From contig NC_016131.3 of the NCBI RefSeq assembly GCF_000005505.3, positions 67,480,355-67,544,354 on the forward strand: 64,000 nt of DNA, read 5' to 3'. The DNA comes from Brachypodium distachyon. Lineage: Eukaryota > Streptophyta > Magnoliopsida > Poales > Poaceae. Below the pieces are notes generated by a model, which was given only the letters and a program-made list of their open reading frames with translations, was not told the DNA's origin and searched no databases. Each line of letters starts with the position of its first letter. Positions within the stretch are counted from its first letter, which is position 1. The position numbers were made by a program, and so were the translations under genes. Below are positions 10,801 through 21,417 of the stretch, piece by piece.

Positions 10801-13800
10801 CAGATTTTTTTATCTTTAAAGTGTGATTGGTTTTGATCTTGACATTTTACATGGAATAGAATAAACCCTTTCTGGCATCTACAGAAAAAGGAGAACACTT
10901 ATAACTTCTACGTGTGGGTTCCATATAGGTTGCACTCTATTTGGATTCCCACTTGATATTTGCTTGTGTTTAAATGTTTAAAGTTAGTACTCCCTCCGTC
11001 CAACAAAAGATGTCTAAATTTTGTCAAAATTTGGATGTATCTAGACATGACTTAGTGTATAGATGCATTCAAATTTAGTCAAAGTTAAGACATCCTTTGT
11101 TGGACGGAGGAATATTAAATAGTTCGGTAGTTCCTACAGAAAATAGTACTCAGTAGTTCCTTTAAATGTTTAAAGCTAGTAATAAATAATCCTACAGAAA
11201 TTAGTACTCACTCCGTTCCATAATTCTTGTCGTTGTTTTAGTTTAAATTTGTACTAAAACAGCAACAAGAATTTAGGAACGGAGGAAGTACTTGATAGTT
11301 CCTCTAGGCTACTACTTGTCAATAGTTTCTGCATTTTGTAGAAAGAGCATGCTTCAACTGTTACGAACCAGAGACTAAACTTGGCTTGTTTGGAGCTTAA
11401 GTCAACCTCAATGTACAGTTTAGAGGAGAAGAATCGAGATGGTTCACTTGAAGAAGCCTAAATACATATTTGAACTTGGCATTATTAAGTATTTAGTGGT
11501 TTACCAATTATATTTTGCAAATATTTTCCAATGCTACCATAGTATAGTTCTTGCTGTGAGCTGACTCACTTGAAGAATGTTTAGTAAAGGCCAAAAGGAA
11601 GTTGTACATGCTGATTATTCATTTGCTGCCAGCATGGCCAACAATCCTCATTGATGTAGTTGACCAACGAGTCAACTGTCAACCTTTGAAGCCTCCCTTT
11701 GCCTAAACGTATTTTTTCCAACAATTATCAGCATTTAAACCATCATGTTTGTGAGAAGCAACCTCAAGTACCTGCTCTGCAAGTTTGAAATTATGCATTC
11801 GCACATATTGCATACCCATGTATAAAGTTGGGAGATGACATCTGAATGGAAAAAAAAAAGTACGTAAGAAAGGAGCTACAAAACAAGTACGGTGTAGATT
11901 ATTAAGTGGAAGCAGAGAGATGATTATACACCATGATAAAGAGCAGGGACTAATGCATAGTTCTCGTAATCAGTATATAAAGAGTATTGTGATCAATAAA
12001 TATAGAAGAGCTTGTCACACGTCCCACAAGAAAACAGTGTGATGTGCATTTCGCTTTTAAGAATAAAAAGCCAAAAACACCCAACAGATAATAGAACAAA
12101 TGAGACAAGTTTGACACAATTTGCAGTTGAGCACTAAAAATAAAAGATAACTACTCTGAGTAGTCACTACTTGTATTGTAGGAGATAAATGTTGCCATGT
12201 CAAAGCCAGGAATAGTAAGTTGGCACAAAATACTAAAATTTCAACTAAATTATAAAGAATAGTCTGCCCTGCAGTACAGCAGAATAAGAGGAAAAAAATC
12301 AATTGGACGTTTACATCAACAATTATTTTGGAATTTCAAAACAAATAAAGTAAAGGGGTTACTGACCCAGGAAATAGTCGAGCTGCTGTCCTAAATGCAG
12401 CCATGGCCTGGTCACCTTCCTCTTGAGCAGCATAAGCAATACCAGTACCAATCCAAGCAGGAGGAAATGTCCCTTCTAACCCTGTGGCTTTGCTGATAGG
12501 AAACATATTAGTATAAATTACATTGGTAACTTTGAGGGCACACTTGAATATCAAAAAATATCTTGCACCATTCGAAAAAATCAGGGGCAGTACATGCATT
12601 CTTCTAATCAAGAAAAACAAGAGAAAGAACGAAATAGCCATAAAAGAGCAGGTGGTGCCAGAGTTTCCACAATAAGAAAGTAGTTTTATCAAAGGAGAAA
12701 AAATATCAGGATAATAAGGCTTCAAATGAAGACACCAAGACAAGAGCGACAATTTTGCAGGATAATATGCTTACCCAAAGTATCTCCTCGCTTGATCATA
12801 CTTCATAATACAGTAATAATAGCAGCCGACAGCAAACCAGGAAAGAGCTCTACAGATGGACCAGAAACAGATTAGAAATTTATTATTTGCTCATGATTGA
12901 CTGCAAGCGATAAGTATACTATTTTATTTTCTGTGCTATTTGAGATTAAACTTTGCAAGTGGAAATAGAAAATAATAAAGGCACTGTGGAAAGATGAATA
13001 TATTGTATAACTCAGAGTGTCATTATATGTCTAAAAAGTACTCAATACACAAACAGGGTTTATGGTCAGGGACTGCTGGGTCGGTCTTATGGGATCATGC
13101 AGAACAAACTCTGAAAGAAAATTGCTCAATCAGTTATTAAGGTTGATACTCACTTTTGAGGATAGTCCTTCACTAAATTGCATGACAAAAGATAAAGATC
13201 ATTGGAATGACCAAGCTCCATTGTAGCAGCCAAATGCACTAACGTGCATTTCAAATGAAAAGGATCTCTCTCAAGTAACCTGGGATAAAAATTGTATCAT
13301 GAGAACATAAGATCAACATTTGTCAAGGAAACAAAAGTGAAACAGGAAGGTTACCAACTTACACAGATGTGAGCTCAAAACATTTTTGGTATTCTCCACT
13401 CTGATGGTAGTATTCAGCTTTGCAAGCCAAAACATCAATGTTGTTTTTCATCATTTGGCCAGAACTTGAAGAAGATATGCTGCAAGATTCTCGTTCAAGT
13501 TCCTTGAATTTTGCTTCCACTACATATTCTTTTTCGTGCTAAAAGGGCATAAAAGAAACCATGACCAACAAAACCGTAAATAAAGACCGACATCTGTCAT
13601 ATTTGTATGCAATGCATAATGTTGGATAGTAACTTAGTTGGATACCTTCCTAATCAAACATGAGTAGAATGCTGATAGCCACCCATCTTCTTTCCCAAAT
13701 TTCAGAGAGGACAACAACTCAGATTCTGAAATATATTGTAGCATCACAAGTTTGTTTCAATACGCTGAATATTATGAAAAGTTGCAGCCAAAATGTCCTC

Positions 13801-16247
13801 TTCTAAAAATTAGTCAATGACAATACACTTGTTAACTAACATATATACCCTCAAAGGATGCAGTTGGCAACAGATATTTTGTCATGCTAACTCTAGTCAG
13901 TATATAGTAATACATATCCAGCATTTTCCAGCTCATATCTAATTAAAGATGATTAGATTGCTATGAAAGAAAATTATTAAATATTAATGTAGTTCTAATT
14001 TCTTTAAATGCTGTTCTTATTTGAAAAGCAATGCAAGACATAATACTGGCATTCAAGATATAAGCAAACCTCAAAATAGACCCCAAAACAAGAAACAAAA
14101 ACTGATTTTAACTTTTGAAGCGTACCTTCCTCACATGTTAACATGTAATTATCAACAAGGCATTCGAGGGCCTGACAAATATATTAGAAAGAGAGTTAGG
14201 ACCATACCAAATGAGCAATTGAGCATAACTGGATAACACAGGACATATCAAGGAATCCAGCCAGGTAAGTGGTTAACACAACATCAATCCATTGGTAAGT
14301 TCATCAGCAAGCAGAACTACGGTGGCAAAGAATTCAATTTATGATGGATTAATAAAAAATTTTACAGTGACATGTACTTGTTTGTTGTTTCTATTCCAAC
14401 ATCTCTGGAAAGAATAGTAACAGATCAGGGTGTAATATAATGATTTTATTATCATCAAGATATAGCACGATATGACTAAGATCCCACATCCATGATATTC
14501 TGCAAGTGAGATTCAGGTATATAAAAGGATCAGCTATCAACCTACTGTATTTAATCTGTAATGCCTGCACACATATTGTCCGTAAGACCATTGCTGACTC
14601 AGTGTGTCAAGCCTATAAGAAAGTTCAGACTACCAGACTACCCAACTATAGAATAGGAAACCATAAAATGATTCAAAAGTAAGCTTCACGCCGGCTCATT
14701 AATCAAATACAATTATGCTGCATATTTTTTTTCTATGTGATATTAACTGTAAGGGGGACGGCTCATTAATCAACAAATAAAAAATGCTTTGGAATGTCTT
14801 ATGTTCACGGCGTCACATGACTCTTCTCACCTCATAACACAACGGATCAACTTTAACTGCTGCCTTGTACCTGAGATAATAATAGAAGAAAGTCAACAAG
14901 TCTGCTTAAGCAAAGCATCAAAATCTATTTGAAAGCAAGGAAAACAAGCAGGCCCATGGAGCTTCCTTTCCTAGAACTGAACCATCCTTTGACTTATTGC
15001 AACAATGTTCAGCTGTTCATTAATCAGTTCAACTTAAAAGGTGCACAGAGAAGGAAAGCTTGAAAGAAATGCATTGCCAATACCACTGAACACCCTGAAA
15101 GTCAAGTGACTATACTATTTTGAAATACAGATGCATTTTAACAAAAGGAAAATAAATGGAAGTTGCTGATTTCACCATTGCCGGGCAAGATCCCGATTAT
15201 GCAATGCTTCGTACGCCTTGCCACGTAGGAAACAAATAGCTGACTTTATCTGGAAAACACGAGTCACAATAGTAAGCAACCATCATTGCAATTTAATCAG
15301 AGGGAGTCATAAGACGAGAAGAGAAATCACACATTGATCTCGTGATCTTCGGCATCCTTATCAAAATAGATGTCACTGCCATCATCTTGATCAACAACAT
15401 TACCGTGCTCATCAACTTTGGCATCCCCAAGCATGATCAAACACTGATGCCATTCTTTCAACTCCTCCTGGCCAATGAAAAAATATGAACCAATGCAGCA
15501 TATGCAAAGATCTATGCAAACCTAGTCATGAAGTTAACAATCTAAAATAATAGAATCAGAAACATCAAAACCTTAATCTTTCTACAGTAACCAATAAAGC
15601 ATTGTATACAAATAATAAATTAGACAATCTTATACTAGTTTGTGCTAGTCATTTTGAAGAACTCGCAGGGCATTTGACTATAAGCCACCAGCTGTAGGCA
15701 CTAGGGGAGTACTGTGTAACAAAATGTATAATCCAGTTCAAACACATTCAGCTGAAAGCAAAACATATGTATTTTGTCGAATGCTTGCAGAAGCCCACAA
15801 GATACTCGGCAAAAAAGATTACCTAAAGGCGCCTCGCTAAATCAGGCCAAACAAACTAACTGCAAGGAAGCCCTAGCGTGCGGCCGCGCCGGCCCATTGA
15901 GGCGTTTACACAAATAGGGGAAGCCAAACTGGACATATCGGGACGCACGCACCGTGTTCGACGAAATGCAGAAGCAGAAAAAGGCTCTGGGGAGTAGAGC
16001 TCACAAGGCACTTGGCGGCGAGGTACCGGAACCGTAGGTCGCGGAGGAGGCGGGAGTTGTTGAGCACGTGGAGCGCGCGGCGGAAGTGGCGGCCGAGGAA
16101 GAGCGCCTGCGCGAGCATGTACACGTCGGCGGGGTCGCCCGTGGCCGCGGCCACCTTGTCGGCGAGGAAGATGGCGGACGTGTAGAGGTGCTTCCCGACG
16201 CTGTCCCGCACCACCCCGCGCAGCCGCTCCACCGCCTCCTCCCTCAT
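7807..16247 (-). CDS. APC6: Anaphase-promoting complex subunit 6 (CDC16), 16 exons, 538 aa
   Basis: Exons in transcript order: 16005-16247, 15333-15467, 15176-15249, 14831-14870, 14126-14171, 13646-13725, 13363-13538, 13154-13279, 12775-12849, 12367-12492, 11772-11841, 10108-10190, 9834-9947, 9232-9331, 8159-8194, 7807-7899. All are GT-AG and phases close to 538 residues, the usual plant APC6 length. The protein starts MREEAVERLRGVVRD and is made of TPR repeats, for example ALSWFAVGCYYY, AQEEGDQAMAAFRTAARLFPG, KLKKYEKAISYYEKAL and FEAAITYYHKALWLKPDDQF. APC6 is a TPR scaffold of the APC/C ubiquitin ligase, which drives degradation of cyclins and securin in the nucleus; the plant mutant is nomega. 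The ATG at 16247 matches homologue starts. An in-frame ATG at 16346 would add 33 residues. Introns hold two MITEs and an 85-bp repeat pair. Confidence 0.95.
7998..8082. repeat. 85-bp dispersed repeat, copy 1 (APC6 intron 15)
   Basis: From TATTTGAGGCACACTATAAT to AAGAATACCAC this segment is almost identical to 9485-9570 in another intron of the same gene. No terminal inverted repeats are visible. Confidence 0.8.
9485..9570. repeat. 85-bp dispersed repeat, copy 2 (APC6 intron 13)
   Basis: Near-identical partner of 7998-8082 in the same orientation, differing by about three bases and one inserted T. The similarity stops abruptly at both ends. Confidence 0.8.
10990..11112. mobile_element. Stowaway MITE, TGTTGGACGGAGG family (APC6 intron 11)
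   Basis: Starts CTCCCTCCGTCCAACAAAAG and ends CTTTGTTGGACGGAGGAA, with TA at both flanks (10988-10989, 11113-11114). Arms pair over most of the 123 bp. A second copy of the family is at 42836-42950. Confidence 0.85.
11207..11288. mobile_element. Stowaway MITE, 82 bp (APC6 intron 11)
   Basis: Left arm CTCACTCCGTTCCATAATTC and right arm AGAATTTAGGAACGGAGGAAG form a long hairpin around GTTTAAATTTGTAC; TA is at both flanks. It lies 92 bp from the MITE at 10990-11112. A lone Stowaway end (CTCCCTCCGATCCATAAAG) also sits at 10023 in intron 12 (between exons 10108-10190 and 9834-9947). Confidence 0.8.
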
Positions 16248-16827
16248 GTCTGCCTCCGCCTCGCCTTCTCTCCTCCGCTTGGGGTTCGGTTCTGCGGCAG
16301 CGGCTGCGGGGGAGGAGGGAGGGAAACCGGATTTTGTACCCAACATTCGAACTAGGGTTCGCGAGTGTAAGTTCCTTAAAAGAGAATGAAGAATTCTTCC
16401 CACGAGAAAAAGAATGACGATTCTTATTTATGTTTTTAGGGCGAAAAACAAAATTGATGGAACGGTCCGAAGTCGGAACTCGCCGCGGGCTGCGTGAGAT
16501 CGCTGTGAGATGTTTTTTGATCCCGCAATTTGACAATTTCGTAGGACTGGTCCGTCTGGGCTAGCTAGACCTGGGCTGGGCTACCACAAATCCCGGGCCG
16601 CGCCGGGAGGGAGTCTAATCTGGGCTAGGCTAGGTTAGGCGACATGGAGGAAAAAGTAAGATTCTTACGATCAATGTGATTCCTTTTCTTCCTCTAAAAA
16701 AATGTGATTTCCTAAAAAGATGTGATTCATTTTTCCCTCAATTTTTTTGTGTTCCATTTACAGTTTACTGCCTAAAAAATATAATAAATCGATCACTGCC
16801 TCGTTGAATATGCCTTCAAGTTTATTA
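16248..16827. other. APC6 leader and promoter region
   Basis: GC-rich to about 16650 with no clear TATA box, as is common for cell-cycle housekeeping genes. It contains an in-frame upstream ATG at 16346 whose 33-codon extension carries a basic PKRRR cluster. Confidence 0.45.
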
Positions 16828-16940
16828 CTCCCTCCGATCCTAAATTGTTGTCGAAATATTACATGTATCTAGACGTTTTTTAAAAATAGATACATCCATA
16901 TTTGGGCAAATTTGAGTCAAGAATTTAGAATCAGAGGAAG
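16828..16940. mobile_element. Stowaway MITE, 113 bp
   Basis: Starts CTCCCTCCGATCCTAAATTG and ends AGAATCAGAGGAAG with TA flanks (16826-16827, 16941-16942). The internal ACATGTATCTAGACG and GATACATCCATATTTG segments are shared with the copies at 30853 and 45338. Confidence 0.8.
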
Positions 16941-17499
16941 TATATGTTTTCTTTTTAATATTTGGAATGCAACAACGTAGAGCAGCTAGTAGTTTTGTAA
17001 AATGTTTATCCATACTACAATCCGCTTACGTATAATTTTTCATTGTGAGAACTTCAAAATAAAACACCAGTAGATGTAACTTTGCACATCAATTTCTCTC
17101 ACGCGGTAGGATCATTTTGCGGTTGTGAATTGTGTTGTGGCGAACATATTTATAACCCGCTTTCGTAAATACGTACACAAGAAATGGTTTTCTAAAGAAT
17201 AAAACAAATAAAAAACATACGGAGTAAAATTGATTTATGGAAATCTAGGGAACTTCGTTGGCGTGTCTCGCACTGAATACTTGCTTGATTGCTCTCCCTT
17301 TTTAGGCCTCTCTTCTACAATATCTGAATTCAGGCACGCTAATTTTTTTTTCAAATTTCAATTTTTTCAATATCTAATCGATCCGAACTCTTTTTTGCGG
17401 ACAATCGGTCGGTCCCATAAAAGCGACCTCCCTAGACACTCTTTTTCTTTGTTTGGCGTGTTTTCCAGCCTTTGCTTTTTTGGAAGCACGGCTGAAAAC

Positions 17500-17760
17500 C
17501 ACCAAAGCTAACACTACACACACTACCTCTACTGCGCAAGGCGAACCTACAACCTACTATACCCTTTACCAGATTCCCGGAGTTGCCAGACTCTGTTAGC
17601 AATAGATACATGCGTGGGAGAGACGAAACCAAAAGGGTTTTCAAATCTCGGTGAGACAACCAGGAAAAGCCCCAACCGGGGATCAAACATGGGTGTGTTG
17701 CCTGCTCAACGGCAGAGCTAGCCACCCGCCGTGCCGCTCGGTTGTCGCTTGCTCTTGATA
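17500..17760 (-). mobile_element. Possible tRNA-derived SINE
   Basis: On the minus strand GGTGGCTAGCTCTGCCGTTG resembles a Pol III A box region, followed about 30 nt later by TGTTTGATCCCCGGTTGGGG, one mismatch from a B box (GWTCRANNC). Downstream lies CTTTTCCTGGTTGTCTCACC, similar in style to grass Au-type SINEs. I cannot define the 3' end or target duplications; it may be a decayed tRNA-like fragment. Confidence 0.4.
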
Positions 17761-17814
17761 TACTGTATGTATACATTTGAGCCGGGTGACGTCAAATAGT
17801 AGTACTCCATCCGT

Positions 17815-18061
17815 TCCAAAATGTAGAGCGTATAACTTATGTTAACTGTCAAACCTTTTAAATTTTGACCAAGTTTTGTAATGAAAAAAATATCAACATT
17901 TAACGTGTCAAATCAAGGTATTGCGAAAATATATTTCACAATGAATCTAAAGATCTTCATTTGATACCGTATATGTTGACACTTTTGTTATAAAAGTTTG
18001 TCGAACTTTAGAAAGTTTGACGGTCAATAAAAGTTACACGCCGTCTACTTTGGAACGGGAG
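17815..18061. mobile_element. Stowaway-like MITE, 247 bp
   Basis: Left end CTCCATCCGTTCCAAAATGT and right end CTACTTTGGAACGGGAG are inverted repeats with TA at both flanks (17813-17814, 18062-18063). The inner arms GTCAAACCTTTTAAATTTTG and GAAAGTTTGACGG also pair. Confidence 0.8.
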
Positions 18062-18417
18062 TATGAATTAGAAGCTCATTGATCCTTGCTACATATAGGA
18101 ACGGAGCAGCCCCAGAAATTTGCTGTGTCGTGTGCTTCTCGGCTTTTTCGTGTTTATGTGACGTGATAAATGCGTGATGTTTATTTCTTTAAGAAGCATA
18201 TATACGTGTGTACTTATGAGCTAACAATGACCATGGGCGCCCTAGATTAATTCATGCATGCATACTTGAGGTACAGCGGGAAAATTGGCTGGAATACACC
18301 TTAAACACGAGACATCACCATGCATCAAATCTCACCAACACAACGTTCACCTGCGCCGTCGACGCCCTGCCCGTGGATGCATGGCGCGCGGCGTTCGGGT
18401 CGCGCGGACGTTTCTGA
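18062..18417. other. Intergenic, downstream of cysteine-rich gene 1
   Basis: No gene, repeat or regulatory site that I can support. Confidence 0.5.
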
Positions 18418-18683
18418 CTGAACTGCTTAATTTGATTTGGCAGTGCATTTTTCGAAGAATCTCTTTCGCAGCAAATTAATTAAACAGTGAACATTGCTAG
18501 CTGCATGTGTGACGGTAGATAGATTTCTGAGAACAAACCAAAGCAGTAAACAGGCCCGATTTCATGCACGGTGTACATAGCTGATCAGAAAGCAATCAAT
18601 CCACGCTATTGAATTTTATTTTATGGTGAATAAAAGCACAACATGTCCGTCCAATCCAGTCAGCTGGATGTGGTCCCGCGCGG

Positions 18684-19337
18684 CTACACGCCAGGGACCG
18701 ACCGCGGCCCCGTCTGATCCCCGCACCGCTCGAAATCAGCGACGCGGGGCGGCGGCAGGCGGCGGCCGGTGGTGTTGGCTCCACCGTCGACGTCCTTACG
18801 TGCGGGGATGGCATCGGCGTAACCGCACACGAGCTGGCAGCCCGCGACGGCATAGCAGTTGACCACGTCAACGATGATCCAGCTGCCATCCGGGTACAGC
18901 TTCATGACGTAGCAGTCTTCGGGCCCGGGGAGCCGGCTGCCGGGCACCTGCAGCGCGCGTCCATCGGGGCCGGGGGGCTGCAGCGCGCGGCGAGACGAGT
19001 ACGGGGATGATAGGCAGGCGACGTGGCAGTGGTCCTTGTAGAGCGGGCACCATTTGATCATCATGGTGTTGCGTTGGTAGCAGAGGTAGCAGATGTACCG
19101 GTTCGAGTAGTAGTCGTTGTTGGCTGCCGCCGCCGACGATACCGCGGCGGCGGCAGGGCAGCCTGTCTTTACGGTAGTTCCGTTGGCGGCCGCTACCGTG
19201 GCATTACCGGTGACGTCGTCAACGGCAGGGAAGGAGGAGGTGCGCGTCTGGGCGACCGCCGTGGTCGCTGCTACGAGAACGACAACGGCGACGACGGAGG
19301 AGATGTATGAAATGGAAGACGGGAAAGCCATTCTCAT
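18684..19337 (-). CDS. Secreted cysteine-rich protein 1, intronless, 217 aa, unknown family
   Basis: I do not recognise the family. Residues 1-29 are a signal peptide ending in TTAVAQ. A low-complexity Ala/Asn/Thr segment with possible N-glycosylation sites (GNAT, NGTT) follows. The core has fixed cysteine spacing: YICYLC, then KWCPLYKDHCHVACLSS, EDCYVMKLYPDGSW, NCYAVAGCQLVC and ERCGDQ. The protein should be secreted to the apoplast or vacuole and be disulphide-bonded. A TATA box lies about 35 bp upstream of the ATG. Compared with its duplicate at 21418-22023, it has lost the stop after ERCGDQ and reads on for nine residues to a TAG at 18684. Codon use is very GC-rich, as in many intronless grass genes. 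Confidence that it is a gene is good because two copies have kept frame and cysteines. Confidence 0.75.
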   Translation of the reverse strand: MRMAFPSSISYISSVVAVVVLVAATTAVAQTRTSSFPAVDDVTGNATVAAANGTTVKTGCPAAAAVSSAAAANNDYYSNRYICYLCYQRNTMMIKWCPLYKDHCHVACLSSPYSSRRALQPPGPDGRALQVPGSRLPGPEDCYVMKLYPDGSWIIVDVVNCYAVAGCQLVCGYADAIPARKDVDGGANTTGRRLPPPRVADFERCGDQTGPRSVPGV

Positions 19338-19370
19338 TTTTGTTGTACCGGATCGAGATAGTGACGGTGG

Positions 19371-19380
19371 TCTTATATAA
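19371..19380 (-). promoter_or_regulatory. TATA box of cysteine-rich gene 1
   Basis: TTATATAAGA on the minus strand, 34-43 bp upstream of the start codon, so the leader is very short. The same box sits in the duplicate at the same distance. Confidence 0.7.
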
Positions 19381-19431
19381 TCCGTCGGAGTCGAGTTTAG
19401 ACTCGGTATAACACTTGTTGCTAGCTAGCTT

Positions 19432-19920
19432 TGCCACATCCCACTTACCTCATACTCCACTTGTATTTAGTCTGTATCTGCATCATCATACCGAGTATGT
19501 AGTCATATGACGCATATTATTAATTTTGCCGTATCCTACTTACCTCATACCCCATCTGTATTTTTGTCGCTATCGATATCATCGGACCCAATTTGTAGTC
19601 ATAGACGTACGTTGTTAGCTTCAGGGTATCCCGCTTACTCATGCCTTGCCTGTATCTGTGTCAGTATCCAAGTTAGGCGCCGCACAACGCCTAACCTGAC
19701 TTAGTTGTCTCTGTGCAATGACTAACCTGACTTAGCTGTTTCTGAATGAGTTGTATGTGTACTAGGTTCATGCATACGCTCCCCTTTGTTGGATCTAAGG
19801 GGTGAACGTCTGCGGCGCCCAAACCTGGATGAGTTGTATGTGTACTAGGTTCATGCATACTCTCCCGTTTGTTGGATCTAAGGGACGAGTGTGTGCGGCT
19901 CCGACGGTGCAGGATGGTGC
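19432..19920. repeat. Degenerate repeat array upstream of cysteine-rich gene 1
   Basis: About three degenerate units of roughly 95 bp (CCACTTACCTCATACTCCAC..., CCTACTTACCTCATACCCCA..., CCGCTTACTCATGCC...) are followed by two 81-bp units beginning GATGAGTTGTATGTGTACTA (19747 and 19828). A matching array precedes gene 2 at about 22085-22560. Confidence 0.7.
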
Positions 19921-20209
19921 ACGTGTGGTGTCTGATGCATAGCCGTTTGTCCTCCACACGGCCGACGCTGCCATGCACCGGCGACCTACACCCGCAACCA
20001 CGTGCCCGGCCACGCCTGACGCTGCCCCGCGCCACAGCAGGCCCACCGCCGACGGCAGCCATGCCCGCCCGCCGATCTGCCGCCCCCTCCGTCGGCAGCC
20101 GCCCCCACGCCGAAACCGGCCACGCTAACCACGGATCCGGCCACGCCACGACCGGATCTGGCACCTCCGACCACGGATCCGGCGCCGCCATCCCGCATCG
20201 AGTCACCTC

Positions 20210-20775
20210 ACCCTGTGAAAAACCGAACCGGAAACCGGAGAAAAATAACCAAAACTGAACCGAATTTTCGGTTTTCCTGGTTTTCGGTTTCGGGTCCGGT
20301 TTCAGGAAAGCCGAAGCGAATGAATATTGGGTTTTTCGGTTAAACCGAATTAACCGAAACCCACGCTAGGAAGGAAAAATATGCGTGTGTGAGGAGTCAA
20401 ACACCTTTTTACTAGTTCATCTGTCGGGCTTTCAGGTTTGGGCCTATTTTCCATTGGGCTGTCGCAATTGGGCCGAGTATTACGTGCAACATGTTGAATT
20501 GGCATAGTATACTAGTCAGCAGCATTATACATGCGCTTGACAACATATTTCATATTGGTGTTTGAATTTATGTGTGACAAAACGTTATGTGTTGCTCAAA
20601 AATTCGCGTCAAATTTGGTTATTTTGGTTATTACTGAAACCGAACCGAAACCGAATGGTTAAAACCGAAACCGAACCGTATTTTTATACGTAATCGTTTT
20701 AACCGAAGTATACAAACCGATTAACCAAAGAACCGTATTAACCGAACCGAACCGAACCGAACCGAAAAACGAACG
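20210..20775. repeat. AACCGA-rich repeat block between the two cysteine-rich genes
   Basis: Two clusters of AACCGAA/CGGTT words (20216-20360 and 20630-20770, the latter with AACCGAACCGAACCGAACCG) flank about 270 bp of ordinary sequence. The arms include both orientations, so the block could be the ends of a DNA element, but I cannot define matching termini or a target duplication. Confidence 0.55.
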
Positions 20776-21109
20776 CACACCCTGAGAGCCACAGGAGCCG
20801 AGCCGCGCCTGGGGAGGAGAAGCCGCGGGGTCCCAAGAGTAGGAGCCCGCGCGGAGAATGAAGAGGCCCGCCGCCGCTGCCCCCGCACGGGCTTTGCCCG
20901 GTGGCGGCGAGGGGGGGAGGGGAGGGAGTGGACGCCCTTTGCCGGTGGAGGATTGGGCGCCGCCCGAGTCGCCCTTCACAGAGCAACGCGGGGGCCCGGA
21001 GCCCGTCAGATTTTTTTGCTGTGTTAGAATGCTTGCTTGATTGCTAAACGATTTCCTCGCGAATGTGTTCGTGTGTTAGGACGTTGTTTTAATTTGCTTT
21101 GGCATACGT
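20776..21109. other. GC-rich spacer
   Basis: A GC-rich stretch (20790-20960) with no convincing coding signal. It resembles a fragment of a gene 5' end, but neither strand gives a recognisable protein. Confidence 0.4.
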
Positions 21110-21417
21110 ATTTATGGTTGGATTTTGATGTGCCTTGCACTGCATTTTTCGGAGAATCACTTGCAGCATATAAAGATAACACTACATCTGCAAATGTTTT
21201 TGGTCGATTGATTCCGAGAAAAAAAACAAAGCAGTAAGCATATATGCTCGATTTCACGCATAGTTATTAGTTACAAATCTGATCAGAAAGCAACCGATCG
21301 ATGCTATTGGATTATGTTGTCGATAAGCACTTTATTTTTCAGGAAAAACAAACCGCCGATCGAGTCAGCTGCATGCATGTTGTCCCGCGGCTACACGCGC
21401 GCCGGGGGCGGACAGAC

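Larger units (their letters stand above)
18418..19960. repeat. Segmental tandem duplication, copy 1 (about 1.5 kb)
   Basis: From TTGGCAGTGCATTTTTCGAAG (near 18440) to GCACGTGTGGTGTCTGATGC (near 19920) this segment aligns in the same orientation with about 21110-22595. It carries the 3' flank, the cysteine-rich gene, its TATA box and the repeated upstream array. Confidence 0.75.
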
